A program made the position numbers and the translations under genes. From contig OX326959.1 in assembly GCA_946800325.1 (NCBI GenBank), positions 627,501 through 691,500 on the forward strand: a DNA stretch of 64,000 bases, written 5' to 3'. Source of the stretch: Luzula sylvatica (Eukaryota > Streptophyta > Magnoliopsida > Poales > Juncaceae). Shown piece after piece: positions 33,738-45,207 of this stretch. The number at the start of each line of letters is the position of its first letter. The stretch's first letter is position 1. The notes under the pieces are model-generated. The model did not search any database. It saw only the letters and a list, made by a program, of their open reading frames with translations, and was not told the DNA's origin.

Positions 33738-35218
33738 TTCTTCTTTTTAGGGTTTTGGGTTTTGAGATGGTTTGCATTAAAAGAGATTTTTGGCGTATTT
33801 ATGCAGGTTTGAGAGGCTAGGATTTATGCTTTGGTCAATATTGGCCATATTAATAAATGTGGTTTGAAAATTTTGTTAGATAGTGATGTATTGTTGACAT
33901 ACATCTAATTGATATAATTTTCGTGAATTAAGAACTCACTTGTAGCTTATTTTTCCACACAAAGAGTTAGTTTAATGTGACGGTCCTTGAGTGGAGTAGA
34001 AATGAAGAGTGCCGTGAAAAGAAATTTAGGGGTGCTCTGAATTTCATTCGCTTTAAGTCCTTTTCTTTCAAATATGATAGGAAAATTATACTTAGTTCTT
34101 TCAAATTCACCCAAACTTTCTTATACTAACATATATAAATAACAATCCAAGTAACATAAAATTAATATATAATACATATTTAACATGTCAATTCGCATGA
34201 ATGCCAATTAACTTGTATGCTTAATTGCTTATTAGTAATTGTACCGTCAATTTGAATGTCTAAATTATAAGATACTGAAAAATATAATTTTTTGTTTGAT
34301 TGTTTGTAAAAAATTAGAATTATAATATAATGATTATGAAAATAATTAAAATTAGTTCTGTGTGTTTACTGTTTATAATTATAATTCAGTATATATATTG
34401 TATTTAATTTGTTTCATGCTTTATCAATGATTACATGCTATTTTATATTCTTAGAAAATAACATTTTCTCTTCTAAATAAAATTAATTCTCAAAACAAAT
34501 AAAACAAATAAACCATACAAAAGGAACACAACAGAACAAAACTTTTATAACAAATAACAATCCCCAAGATGTTTAGTAAAAATAGACACCACAAAATTAT
34601 GATTAACATCTTAAAATTATAATTAACAAAAAACAAATCAAATTTAATTATGAAAAAATATAGTCATAAATCAAAATTTTCATACAACTCCAATTTTTAT
34701 TCACATATTTTCAAAATCAAATAAATTTATACATGTAACAATTGTACAAAAACGAAATAGTCAAAATTTAAGCATGTACTAAATCATAAATTATATCACT
34801 AACATTCTTAGTTGGTATCCAATTACCCTTTTACCCTTTCCATTAAATTAAATTTACAATACAAAGACATACAATTACAAACAAGAGGTCACGTTGTTTT
34901 TTGTTATCATCAATTTAATTTACCTTTTCATCCTCACCGTTCAGTTCATGTAAAAGAAAATAAAAGAGTAAAAAATAGGAAAAAAATGAACAGTATACTG
35001 GTTTCCAAACTTTATTCAGAAAAAATAACTTTTGAAAAAAAATTGATCTATGACATTTTCGGACTCTCAAACATCACTTTTTGTATAAATTTCGGACTCT
35101 CAGAATCCGAAAATTTGTGTGATTACTTAAGAAAGATTAGGACTCTCAGACTCCGGTTTTTGTTAAACTTTAGGACTCTCAGAGTCCTAAAGTTTTATGG
35201 CCATTTTTCAGTTCATGA
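33738..35218. other. Promoter of P450 A and AT-rich spacer
   Basis: The first few hundred bases would hold the P450 A promoter. At about 34,230-34,400 TAAATTATAAGATACTGAAA and flanking bases resemble the subterminal part of the inverted-repeat element at 36.3 kb, so a diverged copy lies here. From 35,060 on, GGACTCTCAGAGTCC-like palindromes appear. Confidence 0.45.
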
Positions 35219-35627
35219 GTACACCCAAATTGTATCTAATAATACACACAATTAATATTTTTTTAATAAAATTAATTATATATTTAAAAAAAAATATTAA
35301 AAAATTATTTATCAAAAAAATTATTCACCAAATGACAATAAATATTTTTTGTAATAAATAATTTTTAATTAATAGTACTAAAATTATGTTAAATATATCT
35401 TGATTAAAATCAACTGAACGATACGAAAACCGAACGAATCAAATGACATAAAATCAACTGAACGATACGAAAACCGAACGGACAATCCAACAACTCGAAA
35501 ACGTAATAACAATTTATTAAAATATATCTTGATTTTATTATTATTCATTAAAAATTATTTAAATATATAATTAATTTTATTAAAAATATATTAATTGTGT
35601 GTATTATTGGGTACAATTTGGGTGTAC
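35219..35627. mobile_element. MITE with terminal inverted repeats (copy 1)
   Basis: The left end GTACACCCAAATTGTATCTA is mirrored at the right end (...GGGTACAATTTGGGTGTAC), followed inward on both sides by ATAATACACACAATTAATA. The interior contains TTAAATATATCTTGATTAAA and AACGATACGAAAACCGAACG, the latter as a direct duplication. It has no coding capacity. Confidence 0.7.
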
Positions 35628-35710
35628 CCAATAAATACAAAAAAACTATCAAGAAAATTCTGACTCTCAGAGTCCGATTTTTCAGTTCACCAAAATTGTA
35701 TTTATTGGTT

Positions 35711-36022
35711 ACACCCAAATTGTACCCAATAATACACACAATTAATATTTTTTAAATAAAATAAATTATATATTTTATGAAAATATTTATTAAAAAAATT
35801 ATTCATTGAATGACAATAAATATTTTTTAATGAATAATATTAAAATTATGTCAAATATATCTTGATTAAAATCAACTGAACGATACGAAAACCGAACGAA
35901 TGAAATGACATAAAATCAAATATATTTTGATTTTCTTATTATTCATTAAAAAATATTTGAATATATAATTAATTTTATTTAAAAAAAAATTAATTGTGTG
36001 CATTATTGGGTACAATTTGGGG
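35711..36022. mobile_element. MITE with terminal inverted repeats (copy 2)
   Basis: This has the same termini as the element at 35.2 kb (ACACCCAAATTGTACCCAAT at left, its inverse at right) and the same interior AACGATACGAAAACCGAACG. It is shorter by about 100 bp, lacking the interior duplication. Confidence 0.7.
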
Positions 36023-36318
36023 TATTCGATATGAAATATAAAAAACAGTGGAAGAAAATTCGGAGTCCGATTTTTCATTGGTTAATAAGTGTGGTTTATT
36101 GGCTTAGGAAGGTGGCTAAGCAGGTAAAATTTTCGGACTCTCAGAATCCGAAATTTCATAAAAAATCAGAGACTCAGAGAAAATGTCAGAATCCGAAATT
36201 TCATAAAAAATCAGAGACTCAGAGTCCGAAAATGTCATGGATCAATTTTTTTTTCAAAGTTGTTTTTTTTTTTTAATAAAATTTGAAAACAAGGGTACTG
36301 TTCGCTTTTTTTTTTCCA

Positions 36319-37995
36319 GGGGCCGTTTGGCAAGCGGAATTAGTAGAGTGGAATTGGATTATAAGGTGGAGGAGAAAAAAGTTCTGGAATTAGTAATTCC
36401 ACAGTTTGTTTGGATGTCCGAATTATAAGATGCTGGAAAATATAATTCTTCGTTTGGATGGTTAGAAAAATTCTGGAATTTCATTATTGAAAATATAGAA
36501 CAAATGTTTGATTAAAATTAATACAATATAATAGTATTATCATATAATATAAAATCATCATAATATTATTAATTGTAGTTATATTATTGCACTAATTTTA
36601 ATATAATAATAATAATAATAATATAATATAAATTTAATTATAATTATATTATATTATATGACAATATATATTCATAATACAAATATTAATATTAATATTA
36701 AAATATTGTAAATAATACTAATATATTAATATTTTTATATTAGTGCTATTATATTAGCATATTCATATAATATACTATTATAATATTAACATACTAATAT
36801 TACTAATATTGTTAATATATTAATATTATTAATATTAATAATACATTTATATTAATAATAATAATATAATATATTAAAATTACAATGTAAAAATAATGTT
36901 TAATTAAAATTGATAAAAAATATTAAGTATCTTTCTTAAATAATCAAATAATATTGAATTTATCATTACATAATTATTGTAATAATATATATTATCCAAT
37001 TATAATATAATTATTATATATTTGTTATTGAAAATCTAAAAATAATATTTCATTAAAACTGATAAAAAATAATATTATTGTAATATTACATTATTACAAT
37101 ATAAAATAATATTATATTATATCTATACAATATATTATGATAATATATATTATAATTAAAAAATTATCTTCTTATTTTACTATAATTACTTTAAAATTAG
37201 CAATTAAATAATAATAATATTGAAATATTAAATTTACTTTACATATAATATTATATTAATTATGTGGATATAATAATTATTTTATTATTATAATATAATT
37301 AATTATATGGATATGATTATAAAATAATAATATTAAAATATTATTTTATTAATTTATAATGATTATATTATTATAATAAAATAATATTATACATATAATA
37401 CATTATAATTAATATAATATTATTAATTGCATTGTTATATGATTGTAATATTGTAGTTTATTCATAAAATAATATTCTTTATAATAATATATATTATCAT
37501 ATTAATTATATAGATATAATATAATTATTATAAATAATAATTTATGTTATAGTAATATATAATATAATATTAATGATATAGATTTAATAATTATAATATG
37601 ATTATTATTTGATTATAATCTTTTGCTTGATTTAATGTATTAATAATATTATAATATATTTAATATTATATTAGTTATATCAATATAATATTTATAATAT
37701 AATTGTTTTATTAGTACGATATAATTACTATATAATATAATAATTATTATTATATTATTACATTATTATTTTTGTATTATCATTTTTTTTATCATCATTA
37801 TTATTATTATTAATATTATTTGGATTAACAAGATTCTCCATCTTGGAATTCTAGCTTTTGTTGGAATCGAAATAGTGAGCAAAAGATGGAATATCAAGAT
37901 TCTCCACTTTCTAATTCTCTCCCAAACAAAGAATTAGATTTTGATGAATCTTAATATCCAATTCCAACCACTAATTCCGCCTGCCAAACAGAAAT
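36319..37995. mobile_element. 1.7-kb AT-rich element with terminal inverted repeats
   Basis: The left end GTTTGGCAAGCGGAATTAG is mirrored at the right end by CTAATTCCGCCTGCCAAAC, and both continue inward with TGGAATTGG or its complement. The GGCCGTTTGG-like start is common in plant Harbinger/hAT-type non-autonomous elements. The interior (36.5-37.8 kb) is almost wholly AT and has no open frame. The target duplication was not resolved. Confidence 0.65.
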
Positions 37996-40900
37996 AAAGG
38001 CAATTTAGGATTTAGTATTAAATCATCGATTTTATTTACCCTTTTACCCTTTCTACCATCTACCATCTACCATGCTCGACATTGCATTGTCTCTTCGTAC
38101 GGGAACGTATGGTGGAGGCAACTCAGGCAAGACGATAAGAGCAACGAGAGAAAGAGATCGAAAACCTAACTTTCCTCGATGCACGATTGCTCAACTCCAA
38201 GAATGGAGGCGAGAGAGAAGCCTAGGTCACGCGAAAGAGAGTGCTTCATCCCTTCCCTCCCGTCCAAATCTTTTTTATCTCCATTGATGTAATGAGCAGC
38301 CATAGTTCGCCGGAGAAGGCTGGATGGAAGAGAGAAAAATGGCGCTGGAGAGCAAGGAAGAGAGGGTGATGGGTGACGATGGGCTCTCTCTTACTACTGG
38401 ATGCATGTCAACTGTTCGACGAATTGCCAAGGGTGAAACCTCACTTGGTACTGCATATAAATTGAGTTAAATGGTACAAATTGGAAATTGGGTATTACGA
38501 GCGAATTTATATGAATTTCAGAAATATAATCATGGCTGCAATAGGTATTATTTCTAATTTTTGTCTCCATCATTTCATTTCATTTCTTAAACAAAAATCA
38601 GATTGATTAACTAAAGTGTTTTTATTAACTAATTTCAGATGTGATTTGAACAAATTTTGATCAGGAGAAAACCAGACTAGATTTAAATGAAGTAACCTGA
38701 ATTGCCGAAAAGCCCCTATGGGTAATTTTCTAAATCTTGAATTTTTCCTTGGTAATTCTCTTATTTACCATTTTGTGAAGTTACTAATTTGTTTTGAGCG
38801 AAATTATGCCGAAATGCAATTATACCTATTTCATGTGAGTTGTTCTCAACTCTCTAATCAACTAAATATATTTTGTTTAATGTAATTTAGATTCATACCA
38901 ATCTAATTATGATTCTGTGAAATAACCAATTGTTCATCTCATATGAATGATAGAAATAATCTATACAAAATAGGTACATGTTTAAATTAAAAGCATGTAG
39001 AAATATTAAAATAATAGTTTCATCATTTAGACCACTCATAGGTGACAATTGTATCCTTGTGAGTAATGAAAAATATTTAAGTGCAAGCAATAATAAATAG
39101 AAAGATAGTCTATGATATGGATCTCCGCTGCAAGAAATAAAATTTCGACAAGTACATTGCAATTTTAATTTTATTTCAAAATTACGATTATACCCTTACA
39201 AAATATTTAAGTGCAAGTAAATAAACAATTTTAGTATTTTACTTGAAATAACCAATTTTAATTTCATTTCAAAATTACGATTATACCCTTCGCTGCAATA
39301 AATATTTAAGTGCAAGTAATAATTATGTTTGCACAAATTACGATTATACCCTTACAAAATTTTAAAATTATGGATTCCGAGCACAGAGATAGATTCTTAA
39401 TTTCAAGATGTTCACGGTTTGTTTACTCTTTTCTTAATTTCATACATACCCCTGCCAAATCTCAAAATATCATATATACCCCTCCAAAACATACAAAATA
39501 TCATGTATGTCCCTCGTGTCAATATTTATTTTACAAGACCATTATTATTTGTTATTTGTGCATGAATTAACGAAAAAGTGTGATATTATGTAGTGACATA
39601 TTAAGATATTTTGAGATTTTATAGGGGTTGAAGTGAATAATGTAAAGACTCGCAGGATTAATAATTTATTATATGTTGATGTTCACGGTTTGTTTAATCT
39701 TTTACTTTTAATTTTGGAATTAATACATTATGTTATTTGATCCTACTATTATTAATGATATTTTCTTGATTTTATGTGTCTATAACGGTAGATAGCATAT
39801 GATAACCATATATGTATTATATGATCAATAAAACAAATTCATACATATATGAGCGAGTAGAAAGAATTACACATGGCACACATTAATTGGTTAGAAATTA
39901 GTGGGACCTATTCAATTCTTTCTATGTTTAACTCATCGGTAATCAATTTGTGATTAAATTCGGCAATTCAAGACTTTTTGAGTAGATAAATGATATTTCT
40001 AAATGTCACTAAGTTGTATTTTTTAGTTAAATTCAACAGAAAATATCTTCACTCACCAAATTAGTACGTGTTATAAATTTTCAGGATTATATACTAGCCT
40101 TATATTCTGCTATTTCTTATTTTTTTTACTAAATTTAATATATTATATTAACTAATGCAATATTTTAAATCAATATTAAAAGGAATTTCCGCTGTGGACT
40201 ATTCAATTTAAATCTATCTTAAAATATTTTAAAAGAATCTATCTTAAAATATAGCGGCCCTAAATTACATTTTCAGAATCTATCCTAAATTACATTTTCA
40301 GAATCTATCTTAAAGTTAAAATTCAGCACTCCAAAGTTCCAAACAGTCCCTTACATTAGTTAATATAATATATTAAATCAACACCACACATAAGCATGTA
40401 ATCCAGGAGAATAATTAAAAATAAACCCAAAATCTGAAAAACAAACATGAAATCCGAAAATAAACATAAAATCTTGTAGATAAATTACCAGATCTACATG
40501 AAAAACGAAAAGAAATAGTTGGCACAGGTTGAGAAGGAAAATCGCCTTCTATCGTCAAAAACAGTCGTAGCCAGAGAAATGAGAGGAGAGAGAAAAGAGA
40601 GGAAAGTGAATTAGGGTTTGGGTTATTTATATGGACCTGATAAATTCAAAATGTGTGATCCAATTAACAGTTAATGGATGCAGAGTTTTTGGCGTTCAGT
40701 AACATATGTTCTCAATTAACAGCATGAGGTCATGATGATTCAATCGTCATGCTCATGGGGAAATTGAGGGGCACCATATATAAGCTCTTACATTATAGAG
40801 GTAATTTTCTCGTGAAAATATTTGAACATTCACACAGTAATAATTATCTAACATAACAAATCACACGTCAAAAAAGAACATGTATCACACTTAATCTTTT

Positions 40901-41024
40901 TTACTCAAGTACACTACATGTAGTGTAGATTTAATCATACATTTATTATTTTTATAAATAACATAAAATACCCGAACAAAGTTCATGACAACTTTTCATA
41001 TATTCCATTTACTCGTCCAAAGCA
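37996..41024. other. Spacer with repeats between P450 A and P450 B
   Basis: At 38,040-38,420 a GC-richer block carries a 71-codon frame that was not recognised. At 39,160-39,350 an 86-bp unit with ATTACGATTATACCCTT and AAATATTTAAGTGCAAGTAA is repeated in near-tandem. At 39,980-40,075 lies the inverted copy of the repeat found at 1.0-1.1 kb. A possible further MITE surrounds 40,680-40,790. No gene is supported. Confidence 0.45.
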
Positions 41025-42767
41025 TCAATTACGAGGTGGCGGCGCATAGCGCGGAACAGGAACCAAAAACAACGCATTTTTCCTCAACGGTGCCGCGCCG
41101 GAGGCCTCGGTCATATCCAAATCCTTCGGCGTTAAATCGCCTGGCAATTTCCAATCAAAATAGTACAATAAATTCGCCACCGCCATTAACACGTTAGCAA
41201 CGCCAAACCCCATACCGGGACACATTCTTCGACCCGACCCGAACGGCAAGAACTCGATATTCGCCCCTTTATAATCGACCTGGCTTCCTTCGAATCTTTC
41301 TGGCCTGAACTGATCTGGATCGTCCCAATACTTGGTATCGCGCATTAATGCGTATGCATTAACTAACAAGCGCGTACCCGCCGGCACTGTGTATCCGAGG
41401 ATTTGGCATGTTTCTTGACACACTCTAGGCATTAAGATTGGTGCGATCGAGTGTAGCCTTAAGGTTTCTTTGACGACCAGGTGGAGATACTTGAGCTCGT
41501 TTGGATCGAGCTCGTGTAGGTTGTTTTCTTTCCCTTTAATGACTTGTCTTACCTCCTCTTGCGCCCTTTCGAGAACTTTAGGGTTTTTTAAAAGTTCTGC
41601 CATCACCCATTCTGATACTGATGATGATGTCTCGGTGCCACCGATAAATGCATCCTGTTGGTGAAGAATAAATTATATGAATAAAAAATATCTATTTGCT
41701 TTCGCTTAATGAATATAAAATATCGTACTATGATCACGGCTCTGACGTTCTCCATGGTTAACGGCACTTCTAGTGCACCCTCATCCTTCAACCTGAGAAG
41801 TACATCTAGTAGATCTTCCTTATTGGGATCGACCTTTCCGGTCATTTTTGCATGTTCCTCCACAATTTCGTCAAATGCGATATCGAGCTCCTTGCGCAAA
41901 TGTGCCAACTGAGACCTGTTATGTAATAAGATTTAATTTCAAAGTTGAGCTATTGTAAAAAAATAAAGTGAATAAAAATGAGAACCTTAGGCCACTCAAG
42001 TAGCTCAAGAACTTGAGAGAAGGGAAAAAATCCGCGGCGGTCATGCCGGTGATACCGGCTAGAACTTGCGACATGAGAGCAAGGAATTGGTATCCTCGTT
42101 TGATCGGAAGTCTACCAAATGCAGTTCTCATCAAAATTGCGTTTGTCTGTCCAACCAAGTGCTCGCGCAGACTGATGCCAGTCGAACCGCAATTAGATGC
42201 AGCTTCGGTTATGGCTCTCACCATGTTTTGATTCTCCTCTTTTCTCGTGAGAGCGAAGGACTTTACACGTTTCGGGCTCAGGAGCTCGGTTAGGAAGATT
42301 CTCCTCAATTGTTTGTAATACGGTCCGTACGGAGAGAATACAAGATCAGTACAATCATACCTGTTATATCGATATTCGGTTAAAATAATTGATTTAGATA
42401 TTTTCAACATCGTTACGACATGAACTTACATGAGAATTTGACCAAAGAGGATGTTAGGACGGTATGCGAAGTTGATATCTTGCGTCTTGAGCACTTCTTC
42501 GGAGGCCTCGCGCGAAGTTGTAACGATGAAATCGACTTGGCCGAGCTTGAGATACATTATCGGTCCGAACTTTTTGACTAGGCGTTGCACCACTAGATGT
42601 GGCGAACCGCCGGTCATGTGATGAAGACTGCCGATTATTGGCAGCCTCCATGGGCCCGGTGGGAGGTTTAGGGTTTTGGACTTAGGAGAGTATAATTTTT
42701 TGAGGGAGATTAATAATACAGTGAAGGATAGAGTGTAGAGAAGAATAGACAAGAGTTGGATCTCCAT
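41025..42767 (-). CDS. Cytochrome P450 B, CYP71-like, 509 aa, four exons; paralogue of P450 A
   Basis: Exons on the minus strand: 42767-42430, 42360-41986, 41915-41729, 41654-41025. The intron positions match those of P450 A exactly, including the two extra ones, and most residues are shared, so the two arose by duplication. Features in order: membrane anchor (ILLYTLSFTVLLISL), hinge LPPGPWRLPIIGS, C-helix FSPYGPYYKQLRRIF, I-helix GGTETS, K-helix KETLRLHS (Ser where P450 A has Pro), meander FRPERF, haem loop FGSGRRMCPG. It looks intact. It would be ER-anchored with its active site facing the cytosol. Differences from A around the predicted substrate-recognition sites, such as VLAGITGMTAADFFPS versus VLAGVTGFTVADFYPS, leave room for a changed product. 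The native substrate is unknown. Confidence 0.92.
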
Positions 42768-43090
42768 GGTTAATTTGGTAATGGTTGGTTAGAGGAGTGG
42801 TGAATTTATGGAGTGGAATTTTTAGACTTGTTGTCTGGTTTTCTAATATTCATTAATTATCTTTGACCGTAGATAATGAAATGATTGTTTAGTCAACAGT
42901 ATAAATAGACCGTAGTTGATTAAGGAAGTTATTTATATAATGAAAACAAGTGAGTGGTCCAAACAAATCAATCATTGATTTATAAATGCAATGCCTTGAG
43001 AGGAACGATTATTAGTCTTGAACATATTTTCCTTGCATCCATTGACTATATTTCTAGACGTCTTATTGATGCATATTTAATAGAGGGCAT

Positions 43091-43367
43091 ATACTGTACC
43101 CACCATTTCCCTCACCCATCCTCTGTATACTAATTAATCATTAATTAATGAGTTAATTAACCGAATTAATGGTTAATCGGATATACTTTTAATATTAAAT
43201 AATATGTAACAGTTAATTAATGATTAATTCGGATTAATTAATGATTAATTCGGATTAATTAACTGTTAATCGGATGTACATTTGTTAATGATAATGCTAA
43301 TTAATTACTCATTAACCATTAATTAATGATATCAATGATGAGTGGGGAAATGAGGGGTACGGTATAA
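43091..43367. mobile_element. MITE, TACYGTACCC termini
   Basis: The left end TACTGTACCCACCATTTCCC and the inverse of the right end (TACCGTACCCCTCATTTCCC) are imperfect inverted repeats around an ATTAATTAA-rich core. Confidence 0.6.
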
Positions 43368-43923
43368 TTACCCTGTTTAATATTGGGGTTATATATGACG
43401 CCCCATAAATTAAAAAAAAAAATCATCCATGCCTCAGTCGAATGTGTTAAAAAAGTTAATTAGATTGATTAGTACTCAAATCAATGTTTAGTTGGATTGA
43501 TTTCATTAAGTGGTTTAATCAATTCAAATAATCTTTTTAACTCAGGACATCGCCTACTTCTTGACGATGTCATCATTAATACATTAATACATTAATTAAC
43601 GTATTATCAATAAATAATACATCATTAACCTATTAATTAACATGTGTCAATCAACATAATTAACATGTTAATGGTATGTCATAGATAGGTTAAGGTTAAT
43701 TATTCTTATTAATTATTCACAAAATATATATGAGTGAAATTGGAAGTAAATAGTCCCTTAATAATTAATATTATTCTTAGTATATTTTATCTCTGTGTTG
43801 GGCTCCTTCCTTCATTTGGGTAATTATGTATTGCCAAAGACTAACAATTAATTATGTACTGCAAGGGTGTCAATTAACAATCAATTAGGATGTTAATTAG
43901 TCCAACTAATCATTTAGAGCTCA

Positions 43924-44149
43924 TTTACTATTCCTCCCATTTTCCCTCACACCTTGCCGATATGACTCATTAGTGATTAATCACCGTCTTAATTAACAAA
44001 AGAAATTTTAATTAATAATTAATTAATGTATAATTAAGGTACATATATATTAACGGTTAATAAAGTTTATTTGTGTTAATTGAGATGGTAATTAGTGATT
44101 AATTAACTATATCGGCAAGATGTGGGGAGAAGTGGGGGGACGAATAAAA
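43924..44149. mobile_element. MITE, same family type as 43.1 kb
   Basis: The left end ATTCCTCCCATTTTCCCTCA with CACCTTGCCGATAT is mirrored by ATATCGGCAAGATGTGGGGA and GGGGGACGAAT at the right. The core is rich in ATTAATTAA and GTGATTAAT. Confidence 0.6.
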
Positions 44150-45207
44150 AATTTCAATAATTTTTGTCCAATTCATCAAGAATGTTGCGGTAAGATAAGG
44201 AGGTATAATATATTTTCTCTTTATATAATTATATAATTAGGTCCAAATGAGTTTTGTGTTTTTCTTAAAAAGAAGGGGGCGAACAGATAAGTTGAAATGT
44301 ACTTAATCTTCGTTCAGTGAAGGAGTTATATATTCAGCCCCCAAACTCACCTTTGACGAGGCGGCAAAAGAAAGATAAATGAATTGAGTAGTATTATTAA
44401 TTGACTCGAGTAGCGATTTAATTGATCGTTTAATTAAATTGATATGTCAATTAACATGTATTAGTATTAATATATTATAAATTATTTACGTGTTAATTAA
44501 TATTTAATTGAGTCGATTAGAAATGATAATTAACTCATTTAATCATTTTTACCACCTCATGATGCGAATTAAGAAAAGGAATCAAAGTAACTCAAAACAC
44601 GAGCTCGGCGCAACATTTCCTCAGTCACGATCGATTTGATCTAAAATGGACCCGAACTCAATCTGATTCAACTCGGTATCAAATCCAATCTGCACATTTG
44701 CCTATTACAAGCATGCCATTAGTGTATTGTTCGACCAAGTATAGATGCAATAATCATTAATTATGGTGCGATCGCAAGATTAATAAGACATACACGATCA
44801 TGATAAAATGGTTTTGTTTTTCTCAAAAAAAACGATCAAATGATTTTGTGTGTCGATTCATATGTTTATTTATTTATTTTTATTTTTATGTTTTGAATTT
44901 CCTCTATTGAGAAGTTATTAAGAAAAAATAAATTCTACAGCCTATCTGCGAAAATAATTATTGCGATGAACTAATTTTCTGTTTTCTCGTGTTCGAATAA
45001 TCATGGGCAATTCAAGCAGAATCAAAGTTACACAATTTTTGTAAATTTATTTTTATTACACTAATTAAGCAACATAAATAAGTACAATAGAGCCCAAAAT
45101 GACCTCACAACAAGATTGATGCAAGGTAACTTAACATATAATCTCAATATCATTTTAAAACCATAAACCTTTCATAGTTCCACATGAATAAACTCTTGAT
45201 TCAATCT

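Larger units (their letters stand above)
35060..36235. repeat. Cluster of GGACTCTCAGAGTCC-like palindromes
   Basis: Short near-palindromes of the form CGGACTCTCAGAGTCCG occur at about 35,060, 35,096, 35,141, 35,172, 35,662, 36,136 and 36,213, many next to TTTTC or GAAAA. Two inverted-repeat elements are interspersed among them. They could form small hairpins in DNA or RNA. Confidence 0.6.
42768..45207. other. Promoter of P450 B and spacer with two MITEs
   Basis: It is AT-rich with very frequent ATTAATTAA words and two short inverted-repeat elements (listed separately). The promoter of P450 B should lie in the first few hundred bases. No open frame is of interest. Confidence 0.45.
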
